NCBI GenBank assembly: GCA_020633555.1 | Contig: JACKDL010000004.1 | Location: forward strand, 62,001-126,000 | Reading direction: 5' to 3' | DNA length: 64,000 nt | DNA from: Myxococcales bacterium | GTDB lineage: Bacteria > Myxococcota_A > Bradymonadia > UBA7976 > UBA1532 | Shown: positions 8,096 to 17,572 of the stretch, in pieces | Numbering within the stretch: position 1 is the stretch's first letter | Layout: each line of letters begins with the position of its first letter | Program-made: the position numbers and the translations under genes | Notes under the pieces: model-generated | The model's input: only the letters and a program-made list of their open reading frames with translations | Database searches by the model: none | What the model was told of the DNA's origin: nothing

Positions 8096-8566
8096 ATGAT
8101 GAGTCCAGTGCAATCCACAGAGACGACTCCGCCCTGGACGGGCGCCGTGGTCGGCACCGCCCAGGCGGCCGCCGTGACCCAGGTGCGCCGGGGCGTGCAG
8201 CTCATCGCCGCCGTGGCCGACTGCGTGGCGCCGCACGCGCGCCGCCCGCCGCAGTGGTCGCCCGTCCACGAGGCCATCGTCACCGGCCGGGTGGAGGGCC
8301 GCTTCCGCCTGGGGTTGCGGGTGGCCGATCTGACCATGTTGCTCATCGGCAGCGACGGCCGGGAGATGACCCGCTGCCCGCTGGACGGGCTGCCGGTTGG
8401 CATCGCCGGGCAGACCCTGCTGCGGGGCATCCAGGGGCACTTCGGCTTGCACGGGCACACGCTGACCAAGGCGCCGGCGGGCACCTTCCAGCTCGCGCCG
8501 GTCGAGGCCGCCTTGGCCGAAGGCGACCGCCCGGTCGAGCTGGCCAGGTTGGCCCTGGCCGGCTGA
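8096..8566 (+). CDS. uncharacterised small soluble protein
   Basis: 156 residues from tandem ATGs at 8096/8099 (GGTGGG upstream). There is no signal peptide or membrane segment. The central part (about 60-130) is rich in short beta-like and Gly-turn segments (FRLGLRVADLTMLLIGSDG; GLPVGIAGQTLLRG). No family recognised. It is convergent with, and only 17 bases from, the lipoprotein gene on the minus strand. Confidence 0.65.
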   Translation: MMSPVQSTETTPPWTGAVVGTAQAAAVTQVRRGVQLIAAVADCVAPHARRPPQWSPVHEAIVTGRVEGRFRLGLRVADLTMLLIGSDGREMTRCPLDGLPVGIAGQTLLRGIQGHFGLHGHTLTKAPAGTFQLAPVEAALAEGDRPVELARLALAG

Positions 8567-8583
8567 GGACCCGCCCGTCGCGC

Positions 8584-9594
8584 TCAGGGCGTGAGCGCGA
8601 AGCAGTACAGGGCGCCGTAGCCCCCCGAGCAGCCGATGCAGTCGCCCTCGCCGGCGCCGTTCTGGATCAAGTTGATCCCCCGGGCGCAGCCGCGCAGCGG
8701 GTGATCAGACACCCAGCTCAACCCCGAGCGGGCGCTGCGCGGGAAGGAGTGGCCGCACATGATGCCGCCGCCACCGCCCGGCCGAGGGCGCCCGCCGCTG
8801 GCCACCCGCGTCTCGGTGCTGGTCCAACTGTCGCAGGTGTAGGCCGGGTCCTCGTTCGACAGACGCCCGGCGGCGTTCGAGCCGGTGATGACATCGTGAG
8901 CGTCGCCCAGCACCGACGTGGGCACGCCGTGCTCGTCGGGCAGGTCGTTGATGCTGGCTGGATCGCCGGCCGGGCGAGTGCCCGAGAGCCCCTGCAGGTT
9001 CTCGGCCACCAGGCGGCCGTTGGCGTCGTACCAAGGCCCCTCACCGATGCGCTCGATGGCGTGGGCTACCTGCCCGTTGCCGTCGTCCGGGGCGCTCAGG
9101 AAGGCCCGCCAGGTCTTGTGGCCCATGCCGACCTCGCCCGCGATGGTCTGGCAGATCTCGTCGGCCCCGGGGATGCCCCCCAGGTCGCCGCCGAAGCCGT
9201 CGGGGCTGCCCGACAGGCGCTGCATGGCCTCCAGGCTGGTGACGAAGAAGCTGAACAGCCGCCCGGGCTCGCTGGCGTCGACCGGGGCCGCGTCCGGCGC
9301 GATGCCGGCGTCCGCCTGAGCGGCGTCTGCCGGGGCGGCCCCGTCCAGCGCCGGATCGGCGTCGGCCGGCACGTCGCCGTCGGCCGGCGCGCCAGCGTCG
9401 GCCGGGGCGCCACCCGCGCCACCGCCGCCGCCAGCGCCACCGGCACCACCGCCTGCGCCACCGCCTCCGCCGCCGTCGGCGGCCACCTGGGCGTCGGCGG
9501 CCCCCGGATCCGGGGTCACCGGGCTCTCTTCGGTCAGGCAGCCGCCCAGGGCCAGAGCCAGCAGGGCGACAAGGTACTTGGGATGCAGGTTCAT
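8584..9594 (-). CDS. lipoprotein with DUF1554-like (C-type-lectin-like fold) domain
   Basis: 336 residues. Lipobox LALGGC, Cys19. Residues ~25-125 are low-complexity: a Gly-rich GGGAGG tract, then Asp/Ala/Pro repeats. The domain from ~130 begins FFVTSLEAMQRLSG and contains GADEICQTIA, a WRAFLSA strand and a Cys-ending C-terminus (GALYCFAL). This is the pattern of the DUF1554/collagen-NC10-like lectin-fold family found on surfaces of Leptospira and deltaproteobacteria. Likely surface-exposed ligand binding; ligand unknown. Last gene of a three-lipoprotein operon on the minus strand, 11 bases after the preceding gene. Confidence 0.8.
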   Translation of the reverse strand: MNLHPKYLVALLALALGGCLTEESPVTPDPGAADAQVAADGGGGGGAGGGAGGAGGGGGAGGAPADAGAPADGDVPADADPALDGAAPADAAQADAGIAPDAAPVDASEPGRLFSFFVTSLEAMQRLSGSPDGFGGDLGGIPGADEICQTIAGEVGMGHKTWRAFLSAPDDGNGQVAHAIERIGEGPWYDANGRLVAENLQGLSGTRPAGDPASINDLPDEHGVPTSVLGDAHDVITGSNAAGRLSNEDPAYTCDSWTSTETRVASGGRPRPGGGGGIMCGHSFPRSARSGLSWVSDHPLRGCARGINLIQNGAGEGDCIGCSGGYGALYCFALTP

Positions 9595-9605
9595 CGGGGG
9601 GCTCC

Positions 9606-10652
9606 TCAGCCGCAGGTCAGGTCGGGTTGGCAGGTCTGGTCGTCGGCGCAGTCGGCGTCGGTGCTGCAGGACACGAGGCCCGGGATGGCCAGGTCCAGCA
9701 CCGCCTGGGCGCTGATCCAGAAGTCCACGCAGCCGAGCGCGGTGTCGGCGCGATCGGCGGTGCGCCGGGTGAGCACCACGGACGGGAAGCCCGAGTAGCC
9801 CAGGGCCAGCAGCGCGTCGGTGAGCTCGACGGGCACGGTGAACGCGCCCGTGTCGGGCACGGTGCACTCGATCCAGGCGGGGGTACCGCCGTGGTTGGCG
9901 ATGTTCAGCTCCACGTGCACCTCGGCCACGCCGGCGCCCGCCGTCCACGCCAGCGCCGTCGGGACCCCGGCCTCCAGCGGCACGGGGTCCGCCGGCGCCA
10001 CCAGGGGCTCGATGCCCACGCCGTGCAGGGTGAAGGGGGCCACCGGATCCAGGCCGGCGGCCAGCAGGGCGACCGCGTCGCCGGGCTGCACCCCCGGGTG
10101 AGGCAGGGCGCCACGGTGGCTGTAGAACCACACGGGCGCGCTGGCGGTCATCTCGACGGCGGCGCTGAGCCCCTGCACGGTCACCGCGCCGACGTCCACG
10201 TTGCCAGGGGCCGGCGCACAGGCGCCGGCGGCGGTGCACACCTCGCCCACGGCGCAGCCGCCTTCGCAGAACAGGGTGGGCGGGCGGAGCAGGCGGCAGG
10301 CACCGGATTCGGCTTGCACTGCCGGCACTTGCACGGGCACGACGCCGTCGGCCACCTGTCCCTGCACGCTGGTGTAGTCGGCGGCCAGGGCCACCTCGAA
10401 CCGACCCACGCGGGTCTCGGCCGGGCAGGCGCCGGCGAGGCTGGGGGGCGCGCCCGCGTCCGGGGCCGTGGCGTCGGCCATCGGGCCCTCGTCGGGCGCG
10501 GCGCCCTGATCGAGGGGCGCGCCCTCGTCCAGCGCGCCCGCATCCAGCATGGCGTCGGCGGCGGGCGCCCCGTCGAGGGCGGCGGTCTCGCCGTCGTCGC
10601 AGGCGGCGAGCGCCAGGACGCTCAGGGCGACCAGGCTCAGGGGGCGGATCAT
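9606..10652 (-). CDS. lipoprotein of unknown function with Cys motif
   Basis: 348 residues. Lipobox LALAAC (Cys19, followed by DDG). An Asp/Ala/Glu/Pro linker runs to ~75. The mature part is mostly beta-rich and includes two short disulfide-type Cys clusters: CEGGCAVGEVCTAAGAC near 150 and CSTDADCADDQTC at the C-terminus. No catalytic motif is seen. I chose the ATG at 10652 because it overlaps the stop of the dikinase-like gene by four bases (ATGA), a coupling signature, and starts a proper signal peptide. The ligand or partner is presumably shared with its operon neighbours. Confidence 0.8.
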   Translation of the reverse strand: MIRPLSLVALSVLALAACDDGETAALDGAPAADAMLDAGALDEGAPLDQGAAPDEGPMADATAPDAGAPPSLAGACPAETRVGRFEVALAADYTSVQGQVADGVVPVQVPAVQAESGACRLLRPPTLFCEGGCAVGEVCTAAGACAPAPGNVDVGAVTVQGLSAAVEMTASAPVWFYSHRGALPHPGVQPGDAVALLAAGLDPVAPFTLHGVGIEPLVAPADPVPLEAGVPTALAWTAGAGVAEVHVELNIANHGGTPAWIECTVPDTGAFTVPVELTDALLALGYSGFPSVVLTRRTADRADTALGCVDFWISAQAVLDLAIPGLVSCSTDADCADDQTCQPDLTCG

Positions 10653-12796
10653 CGGTACGGCCTCGCTTGCTTGATATAGAGCTGGGGAACCTCGCCGGGC
10701 GCCCCGTCGAACTTGAACTCCACGTCCATGGCCCACCAGGGGCTCTCGGCCCCCGCGCCCGGGGCGTAGGCCTGCGCGAAGTGGGCGCGGATGCCTGCCA
10801 GGGCCTGGCCCAGCGCGAACACCTGCGCGGCGCTCAGCACCGCGGCCTGGCCCTCGGGGAGCTGGTTGGAGTGGCTCAGGTAGGTGATGGGCTGGTCGGC
10901 CCGGTCGAAGAAGTACAGGAACTGGTCGGTGGTGGTGCCCGCGGGCGGCGACACCACCGAGGTCTCGCCGCGCTGCACGTTGACGTAGAAGGCCGGCTCC
11001 AACCCGCTGGGATCAAAGGGGTTGTTGGTGAGCGCCACCCCGTTGGCCGCCTCGTCGGGGAAGCTGCGGTGCACCAGCAGCGCCATGCCCACGGCCAGGT
11101 GGTCGATGCTGCGGTAGGTGCGCTCCTCGAAGGCCCGGTAGGACCAAACGCTGGCCCACACCTCGCGCACGGCGTCGGCCACGGGCTTGTCGGGATCGCC
11201 CACCTCGCCGCTCTTGCTGGTGTACAGCCCGGCGCCGGTGAAGCCGTCCAGATCTTCGGCGTTGGTGCTCGACCGGAAGCGCATGCGGGTGTCGGGGAAG
11301 TCGCGGACGATCTTCCCCTCGAGCTCGGCCAGGAAGGCGGGGTCCAACGCCGCGGCCTCCATGTCGTCGCGCAGATCGGCCAGGGCGGCGTCGCGCACGG
11401 CGGGGTCGTCGACGAACGCGGGATCGGCCAGCAGCAACCGCACCCGGGCGTCGAAGCCGTGCTGGGCCATGAAGTCGAAGTAGTGGGCCACGGGCACCGC
11501 GAAGGCGGGGGGCACGGGCACCCCCTCGGCGTGGGCCAGGGCGGCGTAGTGGGCGGCCTTGCCGCCGAAGGCGCGGGTGGCGGTCTTGATGGCGTCGAAC
11601 ATGGGCTCGGCCTCCAGATCCACCGCCGCGCGGATGTCGCGCAGGTCGCGGACGTCCAGGTCCAGCCCGGGCACCTGCACCGCCTCGGGCCGGTTGGCCT
11701 GCCACCAGGCCTCGGCCTCGGCCGCGTCCACCGGCGCGATCTCGTAGCGATCCAGGCCCACCCGCAGGCGCACCCACTGCCCCTCCAGCGCCCGCAGCTC
11801 GGGGGCGTTGAAGGCGCCGCGCAGGGCCATGTTGGGCGTGCCCCGGTTCTTCGCCAGCACGTTGATGTGGCTCAGCGGGGTCTGGAACTGCTCGGTGATG
11901 ATGCCGGCGGTCACCGAGATGTCGTTGGGGACCCGGTCGAGCACCGCGATCTCGCGGTAGCTCACGAAGGTGTCCTCCAGCTCGGCGGCGGTGACGAAGC
12001 GCAGCCGGCCCACGCTCTCGGCGGGGTTCAGCGGCTGGTAGTCGATGCCCGCGAACAGCGCGTCGGTGGTGATGGTGGGCACGTCCGCCGGCAGGTCGGC
12101 CGCCGCCCGGGCCACCGGCTCGGCGTTGACATGGAACCGCAGCCGGTCGCCGAAGTAGCTGTGAGCGGCGATGGCCCGGAAGGCCGTGGTGATCATGGCC
12201 GCGTCGGCGGTGTCGTACGGCGCGATCTCGTAGCAGTAGAGGTCGGGCCCCTCGTAGTGGGTGACCGTGCCCAACAGGAAGCGGCGGGTGGGCGAGCTGT
12301 ACTCGGTGGCGTTGAAGCCGGCCAGCAGGGGCACCACGGGCAGGCCGTTGCCCGACAGGTGCGTGGACGCAAAGTCCCAGTGAATCGGGTAGTTGTGGGT
12401 GTTCTGGAAGTACAGGGCGTCGCCGTCGAAGCGGTCGATGACCGACTTCAGGGCGCGGGCGCCCGGGATCGAGGCGTCCAGCGGGGCGCTGGCGAGCTTG
12501 TTGAAGTCGGCTCGGCACCCCAGCCGCTGCAGGAACTCAGGCACCTCGTCCAGGGCCGCGGCGCAGGCGAAGAAGTCCACGCCGCCGTCGGGCGCCGTCG
12601 CGTCCAGAGTTGCGCCGCCGTCGGCGGGTGGGGTCGCGTCCCCCGGGGGCGCCTGATCCGCCGTGCCCTGATCGCGCGGGCCCTGATCGGCGGCGGGCCC
12701 TGCGTCGGCCGGGCCGATCGGGGCCTCGCCGTCGGCGTCGCAGGCCAGCAGCGCCAGGGCCAGGGCAGGCCAGAGCAGCGGGGACAGTCGGCGCAC
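10649..12796 (-). CDS. exported lipoprotein with phosphohistidine-swivel and PEP-synthase-type ATP-binding domains
   Basis: 715 residues. Start GTG at 12796 with AGGAGGT five to six bases upstream, giving a signal with lipobox LALLAC (Cys19). An Asp/Ala/Pro linker runs to ~75, then a domain of unknown fold (~80-260). A swivel-like segment follows (TPLSHINVLAKNRG, with His310 in the place of the phosphorylated His of PEP-utilising enzymes). From ~375 to the end there is a PPDK_N/PEP-synthase-type ATP-binding domain (FGGKAAHYAAL, FRSSTNAEDLDGF at ~506-518, ALTNNPFDPS, YIKQARPY). Known PPDK and PPS enzymes place the ATP domain before the His domain; here the order is reversed, as in plant glucan-water dikinases. 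A lipoprotein signal on an ATP-dependent fold is unexpected. First gene of the operon. Confidence 0.85.
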   Translation of the reverse strand: MRRLSPLLWPALALALLACDADGEAPIGPADAGPAADQGPRDQGTADQAPPGDATPPADGGATLDATAPDGGVDFFACAAALDEVPEFLQRLGCRADFNKLASAPLDASIPGARALKSVIDRFDGDALYFQNTHNYPIHWDFASTHLSGNGLPVVPLLAGFNATEYSSPTRRFLLGTVTHYEGPDLYCYEIAPYDTADAAMITTAFRAIAAHSYFGDRLRFHVNAEPVARAAADLPADVPTITTDALFAGIDYQPLNPAESVGRLRFVTAAELEDTFVSYREIAVLDRVPNDISVTAGIITEQFQTPLSHINVLAKNRGTPNMALRGAFNAPELRALEGQWVRLRVGLDRYEIAPVDAAEAEAWWQANRPEAVQVPGLDLDVRDLRDIRAAVDLEAEPMFDAIKTATRAFGGKAAHYAALAHAEGVPVPPAFAVPVAHYFDFMAQHGFDARVRLLLADPAFVDDPAVRDAALADLRDDMEAAALDPAFLAELEGKIVRDFPDTRMRFRSSTNAEDLDGFTGAGLYTSKSGEVGDPDKPVADAVREVWASVWSYRAFEERTYRSIDHLAVGMALLVHRSFPDEAANGVALTNNPFDPSGLEPAFYVNVQRGETSVVSPPAGTTTDQFLYFFDRADQPITYLSHSNQLPEGQAAVLSAAQVFALGQALAGIRAHFAQAYAPGAGAESPWWAMDVEFKFDGAPGEVPQLYIKQARPYR

Positions 12797-12965
12797 GGAG
12801 ACCTCCTGGAGCGTGCCGTTGTCGGCGTGCCAAGCAAGAAACAGGCCTGTGTCGATGAGGCCCGCACCCACCCGCCGCGGGGGCCGTGGCGGGCGCGGAC
12901 CATTGCAAACCCCTGCCGACACCGCCAAGCGTAGTTGGCGGTTTGCGGTGAGTGGGGCGTCGGGA

Positions 12966-14060
12966 TCAGGGCGCCGGGGCGTCGGGCGGCAGCGCCGCCA
13001 TCACCAGCACCCAGAAGGCTCCGGCGCGGGCCACCCCGGCGTGGGTGAGCTGGGGCAGCAGCAGGTTGCGGGCGTGCCCGGGGCTGCGCCGGAAGGCCTC
13101 CAGGGCGGCGTGGGCGTCGGGGGCCTGGGCCAGGTTCTCGGCCGACAACGCGGCCCCCAGCCCGGCAGCCTTCAGCCGGGTGCGCAGGGTGCCGGTGTCG
13201 GCGGAGCGGTGCGTGAGCCGGCCGCTGGCCGCCAACTCCACCGCGTGCTCGCCGGCCACCCGCACCAGCACGTCGTGGGGGCGCAGCGGCGGCAGCCCCG
13301 CCTGGGCGCGCTGGCCCTGCACCAGCGCCAGCAGGTGCTCGGCGGTGTCGGCCCCCTCGGGCGCCAGCTTCACGGTGGGCCGGCTGGGCGGCGGCTCGCC
13401 GGCGTGGATGGGGTGGTTCACCAGCACCACGGGGCCGTCCACGCTGTCGGCCAGCACCTCGACGCCGTAGGCCCCGGGGCCGGCGTCCAGGTAGACGTTC
13501 ACCTCCAGCCGGCGCTGGTCGGTCCACGCGGGGCGTTCGCGGATGGGGCCCGTGGGCGGCTGCACGACCACCCGCGGCCGGTAGTACCCCCGGCGCAGAT
13601 CGCCGCTGAGCCGCAGCACCGTGTCCAACGGGGCGCTGCGGGGCAGCGGCGCGTCAAAGCGCACGCCGCGGTGCACCAGCACCACCGCCGTCACCTGCTC
13701 GTCGCCCACGGCCCGGGTGGCCACGCCCAGGTGGGTGGGCGGCTGCTTGCGGTCGATCTGGGCCACCAGCCGGGTCAGGGCGGGGGCGACCTCCTCGGGA
13801 TCCCGGTGGCGCAGGGTGAAGGGGTACACGACCGCGTCGCCCAGGCCCTGTGCCTGCATCAGCCACCGAAGGTGGCCGCTGGCGGTGCGCGGATCGGGGG
13901 GCGTGGTCCCGCCCAGGCGGTCGGCCAGCCCCTGCGCCACGGCGTCCAGGCGGGCGGTGCGTTCGGGGGCGCCCAGCCCGTGGGCGGCCAGCAGGGCCTC
14001 GACGGGCGGGTGCGCTGGCGGGGGGGCCGCCAGCAGGATCCACGCGAGCAGCGGCGCCAA
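12966..14060 (-). CDS. secreted CAP-domain (SCP/PR1-like) protein
   Basis: 364 residues. The N-terminus is short and hydrophobic (MAPLLAWILLAAPPPA), consistent with a signal peptide. The N-terminal two thirds are not recognised. From ~240 to the end a CAP domain is visible: LLALVQGQRAQAGLPPL, a His-containing VAGEHAVELA helix, RLTHRS, SAENLAQ, and a final FRRSPGHARNLLLP segment, the classic SPGH..N element. Bacterial CAP proteins are secreted and of mostly unknown activity. The start is a TTG at 14060, five bases after the FIST gene stop; no better ATG or GTG exists nearby. Confidence 0.82.
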   Translation of the reverse strand: MAPLLAWILLAAPPPAHPPVEALLAAHGLGAPERTARLDAVAQGLADRLGGTTPPDPRTASGHLRWLMQAQGLGDAVVYPFTLRHRDPEEVAPALTRLVAQIDRKQPPTHLGVATRAVGDEQVTAVVLVHRGVRFDAPLPRSAPLDTVLRLSGDLRRGYYRPRVVVQPPTGPIRERPAWTDQRRLEVNVYLDAGPGAYGVEVLADSVDGPVVLVNHPIHAGEPPPSRPTVKLAPEGADTAEHLLALVQGQRAQAGLPPLRPHDVLVRVAGEHAVELAASGRLTHRSADTGTLRTRLKAAGLGAALSAENLAQAPDAHAALEAFRRSPGHARNLLLPQLTHAGVARAGAFWVLVMAALPPDAPAP

Positions 14061-14065
14061 GCGGC

Positions 14066-15241
14066 TCAGCCCCGCGGGCGGAACAGGGCCACCACGCTGG
14101 TGTAGCCGTGCAGGTAGGGGCGCCCGGCCACGGGGCCGATCTCGCCGTTGCAGAAGAAGCCTGCCACCGGCAGGTGCTCGCCCAGGTGGGCCCGCAGGGC
14201 GGTGGAGTCGTGATCGGGCTCGCCGTACAGCCCCTCACCGCGGCCCATGCAGCTGAACAGCAGCGCGCCGGCGGGGGGCTCCTCGTGGGCGTCGGCCTGC
14301 GCGGCCAGCAGGGCGTCCAGCTCATGGCGGCTGGTGTGGGCGTCGCGCACGTGGAACTGGACGACCTGGTTGGGCCGCAGCGAGGCCCCCACCACCAGCG
14401 CGCCCAGATCGGGATCGGCCCCCACCAGGTTGCGCACCAGGAAGTCACCGGGCCCGTAGCGTTCGCGGGCGGGATCCATCACCAGCCCCAGGAACAGCGC
14501 CTTGCGGGCCAGCTCGCGGTCGTCGGCCGACAGGCCCTCGAACACGGCCTGGGCGACGTCGGTGGCGGGCTTGCCGTCGAGCTGGCGCAAGATGTGGCGG
14601 TCGGTGGCGTTGGCGAACATGGGCTGGCCGATGGGCTTGCAGCCCTGCGCCACCACCGTGTCCACCCGCAGGTCGCCGCTGAGCGCCACGCCCACCAGCC
14701 CCTCGCGGTGCACGCCGTCGTCCAGGAAGAGCCGGTGGCTGCCCGGGCCCTCGCCGCCGCTGGCCATGCCACCCAGCACCGGGCGGCCCGCCCAGGCAGC
14801 GCCCAGGCCGCCCAGCGTGGGCTCGGCGGGCACGGTGAAGGGATCGGCGAAGACCAGCACCGCGGCGGGGTCGGTGGGCGCGGCCACCGCGTCGCGCCAG
14901 GCGGCGCCGTCGGCGTGGTCGGGCAAGGCCTCGGGCGGGATGTGGAAGGCGTGCACGTCCACGCCCGGCAGCACGGCGCCGATCAGGGCCACCGCGGCCT
15001 GCCCCTCGATCTCGCGGCCGTCGGCCAGCACCCCGCCGCCTGAGCAGCCCACCACCCGGGCCTGGGGCCAGTGGCCGCGCAGGGCCCGGCCCAGGGCGGG
15101 CAGCCCCGCCCGGTCGGCGGGGGCCACGAAGGCCAGGATCAGATCGGGGGCGTCCACCAGCCGGGCCGCCAACGCGGCGATGCCGTCGGCCAGGGCGTCA
15201 GAGAAGTCGTCGGCGGTCTGGAGGGTCGAGACCCACTGCAT
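14066..15241 (-). CDS. FIST N/C domain sensor-like protein
   Basis: 391 residues with no signal peptide or membrane segment. FIST_N (about 15-220) is indicated by GHWPQARVVGCSGGGVLADG and the later GGMASGGEG and FLDDGVHREGLVGVAL. FIST_C (about 235-385) is indicated by FLGLVMDPARERYGPGDFLVRNLVG, GALLFSCMGRGEGLYG and VAGFFCNGEIGPV. In studied genomes FIST domains sit next to or inside signalling proteins and are thought to bind small ligands such as amino acids; they are cytoplasmic. Here there is no adjacent kinase or GGDEF protein; the downstream partner is a secreted CAP protein. CCGGAG lies upstream of the ATG. Confidence 0.9.
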   Translation of the reverse strand: MQWVSTLQTADDFSDALADGIAALAARLVDAPDLILAFVAPADRAGLPALGRALRGHWPQARVVGCSGGGVLADGREIEGQAAVALIGAVLPGVDVHAFHIPPEALPDHADGAAWRDAVAAPTDPAAVLVFADPFTVPAEPTLGGLGAAWAGRPVLGGMASGGEGPGSHRLFLDDGVHREGLVGVALSGDLRVDTVVAQGCKPIGQPMFANATDRHILRQLDGKPATDVAQAVFEGLSADDRELARKALFLGLVMDPARERYGPGDFLVRNLVGADPDLGALVVGASLRPNQVVQFHVRDAHTSRHELDALLAAQADAHEEPPAGALLFSCMGRGEGLYGEPDHDSTALRAHLGEHLPVAGFFCNGEIGPVAGRPYLHGYTSVVALFRPRG

Positions 15242-15313
15242 GTCGGCTCCGGTCGGTGGGCGGTTGGATGCGGCGCCCGGGGGGTCGGTCTCGCCGGCGC
15301 GGACCGACGGTCG

Positions 15314-15715
15314 TCAGCCGCGGAAGGCCACACAGAAGGCGTTGACGTCGGGGACCCCGCAGCCCGCGGCGTCGCACTGCACCGCGTCCTCGATGGGCTG
15401 GCACTCGAACCCCTGGGCGCAGTCGGCCCCCGTGGCGCAGGGCTGGATGCAGAAGCGCCCGTCGCGATCGGGCAGGTCCAGGCACACCCCGCCGTAGCGG
15501 CAGTTCGCGCTGCAGGCCTCGGTGCACATGCCGATCTGGGCCCCGGGCAGGCCCAGGCACTCGCCGCCCAGGCAGCCGCTGGCGCCCGCCACGCTCTGGA
15601 TGCAGCGCGCGCCGTTCTCGGCGCCCGAGGCCGGGGTGTAGCCCGTGCCGTCGTCGTCGCAGCCCAGCGCGCCCAGCCCCAGCGCCAGCCCCAACCCCAC
15701 CGTTGCCCGCGTCAT
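15314..15715 (-). CDS. small Cys-rich lipoprotein
   Basis: 133 residues with lipobox GLGALGC (Cys19, then DDDG). The mature chain contains about 14 Cys in the paired spacing C-x4-C-x4-C / C-x2-G-x2-C seen in other lipoproteins of this window (for example CIQPCATGADCAQGFEC). No enzymatic motif. GAGGGAG precedes the ATG. It is divergent from the methyltransferase gene. Probably a surface disulfide-stabilised protein of unknown role. Confidence 0.8.
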   Translation of the reverse strand: MTRATVGLGLALGLGALGCDDDGTGYTPASGAENGARCIQSVAGASGCLGGECLGLPGAQIGMCTEACSANCRYGGVCLDLPDRDGRFCIQPCATGADCAQGFECQPIEDAVQCDAAGCGVPDVNAFCVAFRG

Positions 15716-15820
15716 GTGCGCTCCCTCGGGTGTGCCGTCCACCGAGCCATCTTGCCCCTGCCGGCGGTCGCGGTCGACCGCCTTGCCCCGGCCCGCCCCG
15801 CCGGGCGACAACCTGGGGTC

Positions 15821-16795
15821 ATGCGCGCCCGCTGCCCCGCCCACCCCGACGCCGATCTGAAGCCCGCCGTGGTCACCGCCGAGGACCGCTTCTGGGGCCT
15901 GGACGGCACGTTCACCTACGGCGCCTGCCCGACGTGCGGCACCTGGGTGCTGGACCCCCGCCCCGCGCCCGCCGACATGGGCCCCTACTACGCCCGCTAC
16001 TACCCCGAGCACGAGCTGACCCAGCGCGCCGAGGCCATGCGCGACAAGCCCATCGCGCAGGCCCTGGGGCTGGAGTGGCTGCGGGCGCTGGACGTGGTGA
16101 AGCGCCTGACGAAGCTGCGCGCCCGGCCCACCGCCGAGCAGCGCCTGCTGGACGCCGGCTGCGGCGCCGGCGCTTTTCTGCGGGCCATGCGCGAGCAGAC
16201 GGGCGTGAAGGTGCAGGGCGTGGACTTCGATCCCAAGTGCCGCGACTTCGCCGGCGCCACCTACCAGGTGCCCGTGGACGCCGGCGAGCTGGCCCAGCAG
16301 GCCTACCCCGCCGGCCACTTCCACCTGGTGACGAGCTGGCACTGCCTGGAGCACGTCTACGATCCCCAGGCCGAGCTCACCGAGCTGGCCCGGGTGTTGG
16401 CCCCTGGGGGCCGCCTGCTGGTCGAGACGCCCACCGCCGGCTGGCTGGGCCGCCTGTTCAGGGGCCGCTGGCTGTACCTGCAGGCCCCCACCCACCTGTA
16501 CCACTTCACGCCGGCCACCCTGCAGGCGCTCGTGGAGCGCGCCGGGCTGGCGGTGGAGGCGGTGCGCCGGCCCTGGCTGCCCAGCGAACTGGCGGGCAGC
16601 CTGTTGATGGCGCTTGGTCTGAAAGGCTTTGCGCCCCGCCTACTTGGACGTGGTGGCGGCTGGCGCGAGCGGCTGTGGCGGGCGGGACTTTGGCTCTTGC
16701 TGCCGCTGGACGTACTCTGCACGCTGCTGTTGAAGGCGCTGGGGGACGGCGGGGTGGTGCAGATCATCGCCCGCAAACCGGCGAGCGAGGGGTGA
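15821..16795 (+). CDS. class I SAM-dependent methyltransferase with N-terminal zinc-ribbon-like segment
   Basis: 324 residues. A Cys-bearing N-terminus (Cys5; CPTCG at 36-40) looks like a small zinc-binding module. Motif I of the Rossmann methyltransferase fold is LLDAGCGAGAFL (109-120). Later motifs are VDFDPKCRDFA, the SWHCLEHVYDP segment and LARVLAPGGRLLVETPT. The C-terminus holds a hydrophobic stretch (WLLLPLDVLCTLLLKAL) that may associate with the membrane. Proteins of this build often methylate cell-surface sugar or lipid precursors, but the substrate is not inferred here. The next gene starts two bases after the stop. Confidence 0.88.
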   Translation: MRARCPAHPDADLKPAVVTAEDRFWGLDGTFTYGACPTCGTWVLDPRPAPADMGPYYARYYPEHELTQRAEAMRDKPIAQALGLEWLRALDVVKRLTKLRARPTAEQRLLDAGCGAGAFLRAMREQTGVKVQGVDFDPKCRDFAGATYQVPVDAGELAQQAYPAGHFHLVTSWHCLEHVYDPQAELTELARVLAPGGRLLVETPTAGWLGRLFRGRWLYLQAPTHLYHFTPATLQALVERAGLAVEAVRRPWLPSELAGSLLMALGLKGFAPRLLGRGGGWRERLWRAGLWLLLPLDVLCTLLLKALGDGGVVQIIARKPASEG

Positions 16796-16796
16796 G

Positions 16797-17572
16797 GTGG
16801 CGCGGCTGATCGTCATCGGCGCGGGAGAGCTGGGCGGGCGGGTCGCCCGCGCGTGGGCGGCCGCGGGCGGCGAGGCCCACGGCTACACCGCCAGCGAGGC
16901 CCGCCACGACGCCCTGAGGTCCGCCGGCGTCACCCCCCACCTGGGCCTGCCCGACGCGCTGGCGCCCACCGACCACCTGCTGCTCGCCGTGCCCGGCTCG
17001 GCGCGCCAGCGCGAGGTGTTGCAGGCGCTGCAAAGCAAGGGCCTCGCCGCCCCGGGCCGGGTGGTCCTCATCGGCAGCACGGCCATCCACGGCGGCCACC
17101 CGCGGGGCACCGTGGACGAGGCCACCCCGCCCGGCACCGGCGCCCGCGCCCAGGCTGCCGCCGACGCCGAGGCCGCCTTCCGCGCCTGGGCAGGCGATGC
17201 CGGCGTGGTGCTGCGCTGCGGCGGCCTGTACCGCCCGGGCCGCGGCCCCCTGAGCGCCTTGCAGCGCAAGGGCGTGGCCCCCGAGGGCCCCCCCGACAAG
17301 ACCCTGGGGCTCATCCACTACGACGACGCGGCGGCGGCGGCCCACGCGGCCCTCACCCACCCCGCGCCGCGCCCCGTGTACCTGGCGGTCACTCCGCCGT
17401 GCCCCTCGCGGCTGGCCTTCTACACGGCCGCCTGCGTTCTGTTGGATCTGCCCGCCCCGCGGTTCACCGCGCCGCTGGGGGGCCAGCCCGCCGTGCACGA
17501 CGTGCGCGCCCTGCGGGCCGACTTGCTGCCGACGGCGGCGCACCCCAAGTGGCAGGAGGCCCTGGTCCCCGC

